NCBI GenBank assembly: GCA_910587095.1
Contig: CAJUMJ010000022.1
Span: 1 to 57,286, forward strand
Reading direction: 5' to 3'
Source of the DNA: an uncultured Lachnospiraceae bacterium
GTDB lineage: Bacteria > Bacillota > Clostridia > Lachnospirales > Lachnospiraceae
DNA: 57,286 nucleotides
Below, piece after piece: positions 48,457-57,286 of the stretch (the stretch's first letter is position 1; each line of letters opens with the position of its first letter). Position numbers and translations under genes: made by a program. Under the pieces are notes generated by a model, which did no database searches, was not told the DNA's origin, and saw only the letters and a list, made by a program, of their open reading frames with translations.

Positions 48457-49323
48457 ATGGCCTCGATGAGAGACATAAAAAGGCGTAAAGGCAGTATTCA
48501 GAGTACGCAGCAGATTACCAAAGCCATGAAACTCGTTTCTACCGTTAAACTGCAAAGGGCGAAACAGCGCGCAGAACAGTCGAAAGCATATTTTAACTGC
48601 ATGTACGAGACGGTGACTTCCATGCTGGCAAAAACCGGCGGCTTAAACCACCCCTACCTGACGGCCGGGGAATCGCAGAAGAAGGCTGTGATCGTGATTA
48701 CTTCCAACAGAGGTCTTGCGGGCGGTTACAATTCCAACATTGTGAAACTGATCACAAAGGGCGATTTTAAGAAGGAAGACCTGCGTATCTACGCAATCGG
48801 CAAGAAGGGCAGAGACGCCCTGAACCGTGGCGGCTATGAGATTGTGGAGGAAAATTCCGACATAATTGAGGAACCGTCCTATGTGGATGCGATGGCCCTG
48901 TGCGAAAGGCTGCTTGCCTCCTTTGCGGCGGGGGAAATAGGAGAGATTTATCTCGCCTATACGGGATTTAAGAACACGGTGGTTCATGTGCCGAAGCTTC
49001 TGAAACTTCTTCCCGTGGAACCGGTACAGGATGCGAAGGAAGAGACGCAGGACACAGGAAGCAAGGCGATGATGAACTTCGAGCCGGAGGATGACGAGGC
49101 GCTGAATATGATTATCCCGAAATATGTCACCAGTCTGATTTACGGCGGTCTGGTGGAAGCGGTAGCGAGCGAAAACGGAGCGAGAATGCAGGCTATGGAT
49201 GCCGCAACGAGCAATGCTGAGGAAATGATAGATCACTTATCACTGATGTATAACAGAGCGCGTCAGGGGTCTATTACGCAGGAATTAACAGAAATTATCG
49301 CAGGCGCAAATGCGATCACATAA
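48457..49323 (+). CDS. atpG: F0F1 ATP synthase subunit gamma
   Basis: A 288-residue protein starting MASMRDIKRRKGSIQSTQQITKAMKLVS, the conserved N-terminal coiled-coil helix, and ending in ITQELTEIIAGANAI, the matching C-terminal helix. VITSNRGLAGGYNSN near 76 is the Rossmann-like motif. It is the central rotating shaft between the c ring and the head. GGAGGGT lies about eight bases ahead. Confidence 0.97.
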   Translation: MASMRDIKRRKGSIQSTQQITKAMKLVSTVKLQRAKQRAEQSKAYFNCMYETVTSMLAKTGGLNHPYLTAGESQKKAVIVITSNRGLAGGYNSNIVKLITKGDFKKEDLRIYAIGKKGRDALNRGGYEIVEENSDIIEEPSYVDAMALCERLLASFAAGEIGEIYLAYTGFKNTVVHVPKLLKLLPVEPVQDAKEETQDTGSKAMMNFEPEDDEALNMIIPKYVTSLIYGGLVEAVASENGARMQAMDAATSNAEEMIDHLSLMYNRARQGSITQELTEIIAGANAIT

Positions 49324-49422
49324 TTTTGCAATACGGTTTGGCCCCGGTTTGCGCATGAAAGTACGGTTTTGCGAACGGGCGAGGGCTGAACGGAAAATTA
49401 ATATGAGTGAAAGGACAAAGAG

Positions 49423-50829
49423 ATGGCAGAAGTAAAGACAAGTGAAAATCTTGGAAAGATCACTCAGATCATCGGTGCCGTACTTGACATTAAATTTTCG
49501 ACGGGAAACCTGCCGGAAATCAATGACGCAATCAGGATTCCGCTCAAAGCCGGCGGAGAGCTGACTGTGGAGGTGGCGCAGCATTTGGGTGACGATACCG
49601 TCAGATGTATCTCCATGGGTCCTACGGACGGGCTTGTGAGGGGTATGGAGGCGGTTGCAACAGGCGCTCCCATCACAGTTCCTGTAGGAGAAAATACACT
49701 GGGACGTATCTTTAACGTTCTGGGAGAACCGATTGACAATAAACCCGCTCCGAAGGATGTGGGACATGAGCCGATTCACAGACCGGCTCCGACGTTTGAG
49801 GAGCAGTCCACGGCGACGGAGCTTCTGGAAACGGGTATCAAGGTCGTAGATCTGCTGTGCCCGTACCAGAAGGGCGGTAAAATCGGCTTGTTCGGCGGTG
49901 CCGGCGTGGGTAAGACGGTATTGATCCAGGAGTTGATCCGAAATATAGCGACTGAGCACAGCGGTTATTCCGTATTTACCGGTGTGGGAGAGCGTACGAG
50001 GGAAGGTAACGACCTTTATCACGAGATGGAGGAATCGGGCGTTATCGATAAGACGACGATGGTCTTCGGGCAGATGAACGAGCCGCCCGGGGCGAGAATG
50101 AGAGTCGGCCTGACAGGGTTGACCATGGCTGAATATTTCCGTGACAAGGGCGGAAAGGACGTGCTGCTTTTCATCGATAATATTTTCCGTTTTACACAGG
50201 CAGGCTCAGAGGTGTCCGCGCTGCTTGGCCGTATGCCTTCCGCAGTGGGTTATCAGCCTACGCTGCAGACGGAGATGGGCGCGCTGCAGGAGCGTATCAC
50301 TTCCACAAAGAGCGGCTCCATCACTTCCGTGCAGGCGGTTTATGTGCCGGCGGACGATTTGACGGATCCGGCTCCGGCGACTACGTTCGCTCATCTGGAT
50401 GCGACCACAACACTCTCACGTTCCATCGTGGAGCTTGGTATTTATCCGGCAGTTGACCCGCTGGAGTCCACTTCCAGGATTCTTGATCCGAGAATCGTCG
50501 GCGAGGAGCATTATCAGGTGGCCAGAGGCGTGCAGGAGATTTTGCAGAAATATAAGGAACTGCAGGACATCATCGCCATTCTCGGTATGGATGAGCTTTC
50601 CGAGGATGATAAGCTGGTGGTTGCCCGTGCGAGAAGAATACAGAGATTTCTGTCCCAGCCGTTCCATGTGGCGGAGCAGTTTACCGGAATGAGCGGTAAA
50701 TATGTGCCGATTTCCGAGACAATCCGCGGATTTAAGGAAATTCTGGAAGGTAAACACGACAGTATTCCGGAGAGCTATTTCCTGAATGCGGGAAGCATTG
50801 ATGACGTGGTTGCCCGTAATAAGAAATAG
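49423..50829 (+). CDS. atpD: F0F1 ATP synthase subunit beta
   Basis: A 468-residue protein. Walker A is GGAGVGKTVLIQE near residue 158, the catalytic Glu in GERTREGNDLYHEM near 190, Walker B VLLFIDNIFRFTQAGSEVSALLGR near 247, and the signature PAVDPLESTSR near 345. It carries the catalytic sites for ATP synthesis. AAGGAC is a weak ribosome site. A 99-base gap separates it from atpG. Confidence 0.99.
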   Translation: MAEVKTSENLGKITQIIGAVLDIKFSTGNLPEINDAIRIPLKAGGELTVEVAQHLGDDTVRCISMGPTDGLVRGMEAVATGAPITVPVGENTLGRIFNVLGEPIDNKPAPKDVGHEPIHRPAPTFEEQSTATELLETGIKVVDLLCPYQKGGKIGLFGGAGVGKTVLIQELIRNIATEHSGYSVFTGVGERTREGNDLYHEMEESGVIDKTTMVFGQMNEPPGARMRVGLTGLTMAEYFRDKGGKDVLLFIDNIFRFTQAGSEVSALLGRMPSAVGYQPTLQTEMGALQERITSTKSGSITSVQAVYVPADDLTDPAPATTFAHLDATTTLSRSIVELGIYPAVDPLESTSRILDPRIVGEEHYQVARGVQEILQKYKELQDIIAILGMDELSEDDKLVVARARRIQRFLSQPFHVAEQFTGMSGKYVPISETIRGFKEILEGKHDSIPESYFLNAGSIDDVVARNKK

Positions 50830-50921
50830 GACACTATAATCGCTGCAATTCACACGCAGGAGGCGAATCCACGGGAAAGCCGCCGGGCGTGGATGGTGAA
50901 AGCGTAGGAAGCAGGTAGTAT

Positions 50922-51332
50922 ATGGCTGAGGATAGCAGGAACTTTAAATTAAAGATTATCACCCCGGACAGAGTTTTCTATGAGGATGAAGTGTCCATGG
51001 TGGAGTTTAACACGGTTGAGGGCGAAGTCGGCATTTATAAACAGCATATTCCGATGACAATGATTGTCGCGCCCGGAATCCTCACGATCACGAAAGATCA
51101 GGAGGTGTCGGAGGCCGCGCTTCATGCCGGTTTTGCGGAAGTACTGCCGGAGCAGGTTACGGTGCTTGCGGAGATTATTGAGTGGCCGCAGGAAATCGAC
51201 GTGGAGCGGGCGGAGGAAGCGAAGTCGCGCGCGGAGGAACGAATCAGGGAGAATTCACCCGGAACGGACATGCGCCGGGCGGAGCTGTCCTTAAAGAGAG
51301 CCGTGGCAAGAATAGAGACGGTTAAAAAATAA
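50922..51332 (+). CDS. atpC: F0F1 ATP synthase subunit epsilon
   Basis: A 136-residue protein with the N-terminal beta sandwich (KLKIITPDRVFYEDEVSMVEF…GEVGIYKQHIPM) and a C-terminal helical hairpin (ERAEEAKSRAEERI…ELSLKRAVARIETV). It connects gamma to the c ring and can inhibit ATP hydrolysis. The 92-base gap upstream has an imperfect CCACG/CGTGG hairpin. Confidence 0.95.
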   Translation: MAEDSRNFKLKIITPDRVFYEDEVSMVEFNTVEGEVGIYKQHIPMTMIVAPGILTITKDQEVSEAALHAGFAEVLPEQVTVLAEIIEWPQEIDVERAEEAKSRAEERIRENSPGTDMRRAELSLKRAVARIETVKK

Positions 51333-51345
51333 TCGGATTAGTTAA

Positions 51346-51378
51346 GGGGGACGGAAGAAAGATCCGTTCCCCTGTTTA
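51346..51378 (+). terminator. Terminator of the ATP synthase operon
   Basis: GGGGGACGGA (51346-51355) pairs with TCCGTTCCCC (51363-51372), then TGTTT. The T run is short, so some read-through into the next gene is possible. Confidence 0.6.
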
Positions 51379-51412
51379 GACGAAGGAAGGGGGAGGCCCG
51401 AGGCCGGAACAG

Positions 51413-53383
51413 ATGAAAAAAATACAGACTAAAATTGTTGTGATGGTTGTGCTGGCAACACTTTGCGTTTCATTTGTCGCGGGGTTGATGGGTATGTTGG
51501 TGACACGTTATTCCACCACATCGGCACTTGAGAAAAATCTCCTGGAGACGGCGAAACTTGCCGCGCTGGCGGCGGAAAACATGATCTCCACGTACACGTT
51601 GACTATCGCGGAGATAGCTTCAAATCCAATACTTGCAGACGAAAATACCTCACCTGAGGATAAGCAGGCGTTTATACAGGCAAGGGCGGAAGCTTATTAT
51701 ATGCGCGCCGGAGGAATGGCCGATACGAACGGTTATGACGCGGTGAATGATGCGGACATTTCCGCGGAGCCCTTCTTTCAGGCGGCAGTTTCGGGAAAGA
51801 ATTACATGTCCGAACCATACATAGACGGCGACGATATATTCCTGATGGTTTCAGCACCCGTACGGGAAGGTGACGAGGTGAAAGGGGTGCTCTATTTCCA
51901 GTGCGACGCATACATATTGCAGTCCATTATCGACGGTTTACAGATCGGCGAGGAGGGAGAGGCATACATTCTTGATAAGAACGGTACCACGATCGCCTAC
52001 GTGGATCAGGAAACTGTCATGAGTAAGGAAAACGTGATCAGGGAGGCGGCGGAGAACCCGGGAGATGAAGGTCTGCAGATGGTAGCGGCCATTGAAAGCA
52101 GGATGATTGCCGGTGAGATTGGCGTGGAGCGTTTTTACTACGCGGCGGATGACTCCAACAATATGCAGAGCTACGCGCCCATTTCCGGCACGGATGGATG
52201 GTCTATCGCGGTGACCATCGATGAGGATGAATTTATGCGTCCCGCTTATTTCGGGAATGTTTTCCAGATAGTAATCTGCGTGACTTCCTGTATACTTGTG
52301 ATCATTATCTCCATGAAAGTCAGCCATACCATCGCTTCACCTATCGTAAGGTGCACGAGACGGCTCCAGGCTCTTTCCCAGGGGGATTTGAAGAGTGAGG
52401 TCGTGCGAGTAAAGAGCAGGGACGAGACAAGAATACTGGCGGATTCGACTGCCCAGCTAGTCAGAGATTTTGGGACTATCATAAACGAGATGCAGGAGGT
52501 TCTTGGCGCGATAGCGGAGGGAGATCTGAGCAGGGAAGTTTCCGGGCAGCGTTATCCCGGTGACTTTGCCGTTTTGTGGGATTCCCTGCATATTATCAGC
52601 GAAAAACTGAACGATACCATGGCGGGTATTATTTCCGCCTCAGAACAGGTTTCCGCAGGGTCAGATCAAGTCGCGTCCACCGCGGAGGTTCTCTCCCACG
52701 GGGCGGTGGAGCAGACGGAGTCGGTGGATGAGCTTTCCGGAACCGTTTCGAATATGAGTACGGAGGCAAAAGGGATTGCCCAGTTGACCGGTCAGGTTAA
52801 GGCTGTGGTGAACGAAGCCGGTAAAAAGCTTCAGGAGAGCGGTGAGTACATTGAAAGCCTGAATCGGGCGATGAATGAGATCACGGAATCCTCCGACGAA
52901 ATCGGCCGTATCATAGACACGATCGAAAATATTGCTTTCCAGACTAATATTTTGGCGCTTAACGCTGCCGTGGAGGCGGCCCGTGCAGGGACGAGCGGCA
53001 AGGGTTTTGCTGTGGTGGCGGAAGAGGTGAGAAGTCTTGCGATCAAGTCGGATCAGGCGGCGAAAGCGACAAAGGAGCTTATCGAAGGATCCGCGAAGGC
53101 TGTCGGAGGCGGCAGCCGGGTTGTGGGGAGAGTAACGGATTCGGTGACTACGGCGGTGAACCTTGCCGACCAGGTGGTAGAACAGATGGAGCTTGTCGCG
53201 AAAGCGGTGGAAGAGCAGACAGACGAAATTGTTCAGGTAGCTACGGGAATCGAACAAATATCCGACGTAGTACAGACAAACTCCGCGACGGCGCAGGAAA
53301 GCGCCGCAACGAGTCAGGAGTTGTCAGGACAAGCCGATATGCTCAAACAGCTTGTAGGCAGTTTTCGCCTGAAGCGCGGATAA
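51413..53383 (+). CDS. Methyl-accepting chemotaxis protein
   Basis: A 656-residue transmembrane chemoreceptor. The first helix is at about 8-30 (KIVVMVVLATLCVSFVAGLMGM), an extracellular dCache-like sensor spans about 35-280 (ADTNGYDAVN, MSEPYIDGDDIFLMVSAPV), and the second helix spans about 280-302 (FQIVICVTSCILVIIIS). A HAMP domain follows, then a cytosolic signalling domain whose tip contains IENIAFQTNILALNAAVEAA near residue 505. dCache domains often bind amino acids or other small ligands. GGGAGG is well upstream (about 20 bases) so the ribosome site is not certain. Confidence 0.95.
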   Translation: MKKIQTKIVVMVVLATLCVSFVAGLMGMLVTRYSTTSALEKNLLETAKLAALAAENMISTYTLTIAEIASNPILADENTSPEDKQAFIQARAEAYYMRAGGMADTNGYDAVNDADISAEPFFQAAVSGKNYMSEPYIDGDDIFLMVSAPVREGDEVKGVLYFQCDAYILQSIIDGLQIGEEGEAYILDKNGTTIAYVDQETVMSKENVIREAAENPGDEGLQMVAAIESRMIAGEIGVERFYYAADDSNNMQSYAPISGTDGWSIAVTIDEDEFMRPAYFGNVFQIVICVTSCILVIIISMKVSHTIASPIVRCTRRLQALSQGDLKSEVVRVKSRDETRILADSTAQLVRDFGTIINEMQEVLGAIAEGDLSREVSGQRYPGDFAVLWDSLHIISEKLNDTMAGIISASEQVSAGSDQVASTAEVLSHGAVEQTESVDELSGTVSNMSTEAKGIAQLTGQVKAVVNEAGKKLQESGEYIESLNRAMNEITESSDEIGRIIDTIENIAFQTNILALNAAVEAARAGTSGKGFAVVAEEVRSLAIKSDQAAKATKELIEGSAKAVGGGSRVVGRVTDSVTTAVNLADQVVEQMELVAKAVEEQTDEIVQVATGIEQISDVVQTNSATAQESAATSQELSGQADMLKQLVGSFRLKRG

Positions 53384-53409
53384 ACGCACATAAAATTTCG
53401 AGGCCGTTT

Positions 53410-53438
53410 TTCACATTCCCGGGCGCCTGCCATATGAT
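53410..53438 (+). promoter_or_regulatory. Promoter ahead of the 53471 gene
   Basis: TTCACA, 17-base spacer, TATGAT at 53433-53438; 32 bases before the ATG. Confidence 0.6.
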
Positions 53439-53470
53439 AAAATAAATTGATTATCTATTGTGGTGAGCAT

Positions 53471-53872
53471 ATGAGACAATCGAGAATTTTACCTTTCTAT
53501 ATGTCTTATCCGATGCCGCTCTTTTATCAGGAACAGGACACGGTTTCGAGGGATTTGGAATATTTGCAGGAGATGTATCCGGCGGAAGCGAAGAAGTATC
53601 AGAAGGTGATTGCGGAACTTCTGGATCGGTTAGACTATGAAGGCAGTATGATTTATGACGAGTATCCCGACAGATGGCAGATTTACCGGTTGACACGGAT
53701 TATCGTGGATAAGATCAAACAGGCGGATTCTGACAGGGATGGCGGAGAAAATGCGGAGGTCGTTAAGACGGAAAAGAATTGGGAGCGCATGGAAGAATTT
53801 GTACAGGTACTCCTATGCTATGAGATTTATAAAAAAAGGCACAGCAACAGGAATGGTATATTAAAGTTTTAG
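53471..53872 (+). CDS. Unknown small protein
   Basis: A 133-residue protein from ATG 53471 with GGTGAG upstream; an in-frame ATT/ATA-rich extension to 53447 has no ribosome site. It starts RQSRILPFYMSYPMPLFYQEQDT, followed by predicted helices (RDLEYLQEMYPAEAKKYQKV, WERMEEFVQVLLCYEIYKKR). No metal-binding or catalytic motif and no membrane segment are visible. The sequence reads like a conserved clostridial protein of unknown function. It is followed after 28 bases by the large anchored protein, so co-transcription is likely. Confidence 0.75.
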   Translation: MRQSRILPFYMSYPMPLFYQEQDTVSRDLEYLQEMYPAEAKKYQKVIAELLDRLDYEGSMIYDEYPDRWQIYRLTRIIVDKIKQADSDRDGGENAEVVKTEKNWERMEEFVQVLLCYEIYKKRHSNRNGILKF

Positions 53873-53900
53873 CTACGGCTTTGCGCAACGTGAGGAATCT

Positions 53901-56444
53901 ATGAAGAGAGCGATCATAAAGGGACTTCTCCTGGGATGTATATTTGCGCTTGCGCTGCTTATTTTAAGCAGAGTGATGAACCAGGGAAATACAGATATGA
54001 CAACCGAGATGGGGGAGGCGACGTATCCGGTGCTATCCATGACTGCGGGCAGGCACCGGGTAGGAAGCCTGCATGGCTATGCGGAGAGTATGGATTGCGC
54101 TTATTTGCGGGACAACCTGCAGCCCATAGGAGAAGACCGAAAGATTGACGTTCATATGGATACTTACGGGCAGCGTATTGACGGGATCGGTTTTGAAGTG
54201 AGAAGCCTTGACGGTGAGCGCTTGGTGGAGAGCACGCCGGTTCGGGAATACGACCAGGACGGAGATGAGATCTCTTTTTCTATTACTTTGAAGGATCTGA
54301 TCGAGAATGATACGGAGTATATGCTCGTATTTCTGGTCACGGTAGGGGAGAGGACGCCCATCCGCTATTATTCGAGGATTATTCTGAGCGATTCTTTGTA
54401 TGTGACGGAAAAACTTGACTATATCATGGATTTCCATGAGCGCACATTTGACAAGGACGCAGCGGCGGAGTTGACAAAATATTTGGAGTCCAATGCGGAG
54501 GGCAACAACACCACCTTTCATAAAGTGACAATTCATTCCAGCTTTAACCAGGTGACTTGGGGAGACTTGCAGATTACCGAGGCAGGGCGACCCTGTATTA
54601 CCATAAAGGAACTTGCGGAGCAGACAGGTTCCTTTACACTCGAGTATCTGGCACAGATCAGACAGGGAAGAAAGACGGACTATTACCGCATCAGAGAGTT
54701 TTACCGGGTGCGCTACACGCCGGAGCGCATGTACCTTCTTGACTTTGAGCGGACGATGGAGCAGGTGTTCGACGAAAAGGCGGAAGTCTATGTCAATGAC
54801 AAGATTATGCTTGGCATTACCGGGGAGGATGTGACTCTTAAGGAAAGCGACGGCGGAAACGCGTTTGCCTTTGTGGTGGCGGACAAGCTTTACAGCTATA
54901 ATGTGACGGACAACAAACTGGCGAGACTTTTCAGTTTTTACGGCAATACCGAGGAACTGACGGATCCAAGGAGCGCTTACGACAGACATGATATCAGGGT
55001 GCTTTCCGTGGATGAGACGGGGAACACGGTTTTCCTCGTTTACGGGTATATGAACAGAGGACGGCACGAGGGCTGCGTGGGTGTGGCGCTTTACTTCTAC
55101 AACAGCTTGGGCAATACGGTGGAAGAGCTGGTTTATATCCCGTACGATAAGTCCTATGAACTTTTAAAAACGGATATTGAGGAGCTTTCCTATCTGAGCC
55201 GAAAGGGAAATTATTATTTTATGCTGGACGGCAGCGTGTACATGGTGGACGTTTCTTCCCTCTCCTTGCAGACTTTGGTGACGGGACTGAAGGAAGGCGG
55301 TTATCATGTGTCTTCGTCCAACAAAATGCTTGTCTGGCAGGACGGAAAGGATTTATACGCTGCCACGGAACTGGTGCTGATGAATCTGAATACGCAGACG
55401 CAGACGAGGATTCAGGCGGGAACAGGAGAGTATATTTCCGCTATTGGTTTTATGCAGGAGGATTTGGTTTACGGGCTGGCCAGAAAGCAGGACGTCAGGG
55501 AAAATCGGACGGGCAGCGTCATTTTTCCTATGTACAGTCTGAAAATCCAGGGAGATGACGGCGATGTGCTCAAGACCTATCGGAAGGACGGGGCCTATGT
55601 GGTGGACAGCAGGATCGAGGAAAACCAGCTCACTCTTACCCGGGTAGTGTATGACGGGGAGAGCGACAGTTATATTCCGACCGAAGACGACCAGATCATG
55701 AACACGGAGGAGGTAAGAAACGGAAACAATGTCCTTAACTTTGTGGTCACGGAGACTTACGAGACTATCTGCCAGATCGATGTGAAAGACGAGATTGACG
55801 GCAGGAGTTTGAAACATCTGACTCCCAAGGAAATTCTTTTCGAAGGCAGCAGGTCGGTGGGAGAGCTGGAAAGCGAAATGCCGGAGAGGGCCTTCTATGT
55901 CTACGCGAAAGAAGGCATTGAAGATATTCTGGTCAATCCAGGGAAGGCTGTGGATTTGGCCTACCGCACGGCCGGCGTGGTGGTTGACGACGACGGGGAT
56001 TACGTGTGGAGAAGGGAAACCAGAAGCGCGCGTAATCAGATTATGGCTATTACGGAGGAGGAGATCACGGAGACGACAAGTTCACTTGCCGTTTGCCTGG
56101 ATACGATATTGAAATTTGAGGGGATTTCACGAAACACGCAAAGACGCCTGAATCAGGGAGATACCGTGTTTGATATTTTGGAGAGTGACTTGCAAAACTG
56201 TACCATACTGGATCTGGCCGGGTGCAGCCTGGATTCCGTGCTGTACTATGTGAATAAGGACATTCCGGTGCTTGCCATGCTTACGGACGGCAATGCGGTG
56301 CTTATCACGGGTTTTAACGAATTAAATATTGTGGTTATGGATCCGGTAGCAGGGACGCTGGAAAAGAGGGGTATGAACGATTCTACGGAGTGGCTTGAGG
56401 AGAACGGGAATCAGTTTATCGCTTATATCAGAAAAGATAAGTGA
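53901..56444 (+). CDS. Large anchored extracellular protein with degenerate C39-like domain
   Basis: An 847-residue protein with an N-terminal membrane anchor (IIKGLLLGCIFALALLILS, about 4-22), then a long beta-rich region. Residues about 310-560 have spaced strands resembling a propeller (FAFVVADKLYSYNV, NTVFLVYGYMNRG, NYYFMLDGSVYMVDVSS, AIGFMQEDLVYGLA). The last 100 residues resemble a papain-like peptidase C39-type domain: GCSLDSVLYYVNKDIPVLAM, VLITGFNELNIVVMDPVAG. The usual His before the VTGY-type strand is replaced (NAVLITGF), so it is probably not an active protease. Function unknown; an extracellular sensing or binding role is inferred. Confidence 0.8.
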   Translation: MKRAIIKGLLLGCIFALALLILSRVMNQGNTDMTTEMGEATYPVLSMTAGRHRVGSLHGYAESMDCAYLRDNLQPIGEDRKIDVHMDTYGQRIDGIGFEVRSLDGERLVESTPVREYDQDGDEISFSITLKDLIENDTEYMLVFLVTVGERTPIRYYSRIILSDSLYVTEKLDYIMDFHERTFDKDAAAELTKYLESNAEGNNTTFHKVTIHSSFNQVTWGDLQITEAGRPCITIKELAEQTGSFTLEYLAQIRQGRKTDYYRIREFYRVRYTPERMYLLDFERTMEQVFDEKAEVYVNDKIMLGITGEDVTLKESDGGNAFAFVVADKLYSYNVTDNKLARLFSFYGNTEELTDPRSAYDRHDIRVLSVDETGNTVFLVYGYMNRGRHEGCVGVALYFYNSLGNTVEELVYIPYDKSYELLKTDIEELSYLSRKGNYYFMLDGSVYMVDVSSLSLQTLVTGLKEGGYHVSSSNKMLVWQDGKDLYAATELVLMNLNTQTQTRIQAGTGEYISAIGFMQEDLVYGLARKQDVRENRTGSVIFPMYSLKIQGDDGDVLKTYRKDGAYVVDSRIEENQLTLTRVVYDGESDSYIPTEDDQIMNTEEVRNGNNVLNFVVTETYETICQIDVKDEIDGRSLKHLTPKEILFEGSRSVGELESEMPERAFYVYAKEGIEDILVNPGKAVDLAYRTAGVVVDDDGDYVWRRETRSARNQIMAITEEEITETTSSLAVCLDTILKFEGISRNTQRRLNQGDTVFDILESDLQNCTILDLAGCSLDSVLYYVNKDIPVLAMLTDGNAVLITGFNELNIVVMDPVAGTLEKRGMNDSTEWLEENGNQFIAYIRKDK

Positions 56445-56458
56445 CAGGAGAGCATGTG

Positions 56459-57133
56459 ATGGAGAGATCGGATATTGCGGTGATTTTTGATATGGACGGC
56501 ACCATTTTTGACAGCGAGAGGCTTGTTTTGGATTGCTGGAAGATGCTGGGGGAAAAATACGGGATTCCTGATATTGAAGAGGTGTTTATGCGATGCATCG
56601 GGACGAACAAAGGCAGGACAAAAGAGATTGTGTACGGTCACTATGGGAAGGACTTTCCCTATGAAAAATTCAGCGGTGAGAGTTCCGCGCTGTTTCGTGA
56701 GATGACAGAAAAAGAAGGGTTGCCGGTCAAAACGGGAGCGCGGGAGATACTGGCCTGTCTGCATGAGCGGAGGATTCCCACCGGGCTTGCCTCCTCCACC
56801 AGACTCGCCGTCGTCACGCAGGAGCTTAAGGATGCCGGGCTTTACGACTGCTTTCAGGTAGTGGTGGGAGGCGATCTTTTGAAAAACAGCAAGCCGGCTC
56901 CTGATATCTATCTGATGACCTGCAAGCGCATGGGGATTCTTCCTGAAAACACGTATGCCATAGAGGATTCCCACAACGGCATACGATCGGCGCACGGCGC
57001 AGGTCTGCATCCCATTATGGTACCGGACATGATGCCTGTCACGGAGGAGATGGGGATGCTGAGCGAGGCCGTATTTGACAATCTGATTCAGGTAAAAGAA
57101 TATTTAGAGAAAAAGTTTGAGGGCAGTATCTAA
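56459..57133 (+). CDS. HAD-superfamily hydrolase, beta-phosphoglucomutase-like
   Basis: A 224-residue protein from ATG 56459, preceded by AGGAG at 56446-56450; the GTG at 56441 overlaps the previous stop and the ribosome site. HAD motif I is FDMDGTIFDSERL near residues 8-20, motif II GLASSTR near 108, motif III KPAPD near 147, and motif IV EDSHNG near 170. The cap domain is alpha-helical (subclass IA), as in phosphoglycolate phosphatase and beta-phosphoglucomutase. It should dephosphorylate or isomerise a small phospho-metabolite; the exact substrate is not readable. Confidence 0.93.
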   Translation: MERSDIAVIFDMDGTIFDSERLVLDCWKMLGEKYGIPDIEEVFMRCIGTNKGRTKEIVYGHYGKDFPYEKFSGESSALFREMTEKEGLPVKTGAREILACLHERRIPTGLASSTRLAVVTQELKDAGLYDCFQVVVGGDLLKNSKPAPDIYLMTCKRMGILPENTYAIEDSHNGIRSAHGAGLHPIMVPDMMPVTEEMGMLSEAVFDNLIQVKEYLEKKFEGSI

Positions 57134-57162
57134 AAGATACGCCCTTTCAGACTGTCAAAAAA

Positions 57163-57186
57163 GGTCAGCAAAAGCTGGCTTTTTTT
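57163..57186 (+). terminator. Terminator after the HAD gene
   Basis: GTCAGC/GCTGGC stem (one G-T pair) with loop AAAA, followed by seven T. Confidence 0.75.
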
Positions 57187-57212
57187 GATATAATAAAATC
57201 AGGGGTGAGGAC

Positions 57213-57286
57213 ATGCTGATAAAAGAAAAGTCGGAAAGAAATACACTGGAAATGGTCAGTCTCGAAGGGCTTGTTCCGCAGGATCA
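57213..57286 (+). CDS. IS1182-type transposase, 5' part only (cut by window end)
   Basis: The visible start MLIKEKSERNTLEMVSLEGL followed by VPQDH matches the N-terminal opening of IS1182/IS1380-like DDE transposases (EMVSLDxLVPxDH). TATAAT at 57189-57194 and a GGTGAGG site precede it. Only about 24 residues are inside the window, so the right end, catalytic residues and target duplication cannot be checked. Confidence 0.7.
   Translation, partial: MLIKEKSERNTLEMVSLEGLVPQD

Overview
The window looks like a chromosomal segment of a low-to-moderate GC, motile, anaerobic Firmicute, most likely a Lachnospiraceae-type clostridium. The evidence is the gene content and order: an mbl–flhO–flhP-type cluster, comF followed by yvyF, the cdaA–cdaR–glmM operon, RecD2, a MecA-type adaptor, CwlD/SleB-type wall hydrolases, strong AGGAGG ribosome sites and a GAAC-N4-GTTC LexA box. 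No rRNA, tRNA or CRISPR array was seen.

Layout. (1) 1-4480 is a visibly AT-richer accessory patch: a radical SAM/SPASM-like gene with a damaged or off-window 5' end, an HD-domain phosphohydrolase, a DUF2284 putative metal-binding protein, and a convergent tyrosine recombinase. (2) 4600-9990 holds uvrB (LexA-box promoter) and uvrA, separated by a MITE. (3) 10025-19136 is bracketed by two more copies of that MITE. It carries an unrecognised three-gene operon (a 1230-residue protein with a possible NHL/beta-propeller stretch, a collagen-like glycine-rich protein, a pentapeptide-repeat protein) and a convergent ABC-class ATPase (COG3044-like). (4) 19358-22890 holds mbl, two flagellar rod/hook-type genes and a FlgJ-like rod-binding protein. 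(5) 22944-27798 holds recD2, comF, yvyF and two unknown membrane proteins. (6) 27838-31702 is cdaA–cdaR–glmM, linking c-di-AMP synthesis to amino-sugar supply for the wall. (7) 31706-36464 holds an HPr-family protein, leuA, a sirtuin, DUF951, DUF1858 and mecA. (8) 36654-42777 holds an unexplained transcribed-looking region, an SH3/GH18 hydrolase, cwlD-like amidase, a Sua5-type enzyme, rpiB and a SleB-type hydrolase. (9) 42958-51332 holds a DUF402 gene and the complete F-type ATP synthase operon atpZ-I-B-E-F-H-A-G-D-C. (10) 51413-57286 holds a chemoreceptor, two unknown genes, a HAD phosphatase and the start of an IS1182-type transposase cut by the window end.

The most striking non-coding content is repeats. 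There is a MITE family (three copies with imperfect 9-bp target duplications, one copy carrying a second element inside it). There are also two families of intergenic elements whose copies differ in sequence yet keep pairing through compensatory changes: family A at 22218, 32212 and 42785, and family B at 29995, 30151 and 48294. These suggest selection on structure or folded mobile elements. The ATP synthase operon has unusually long, hairpin-filled gaps between its genes.

Best candidates for something undescribed: the radical SAM–HD–DUF2284 cassette beside the integrase, the three-gene operon at 10221-17071, and the two covarying repeat families. All function statements rest on motif reading by eye; no database search was possible.
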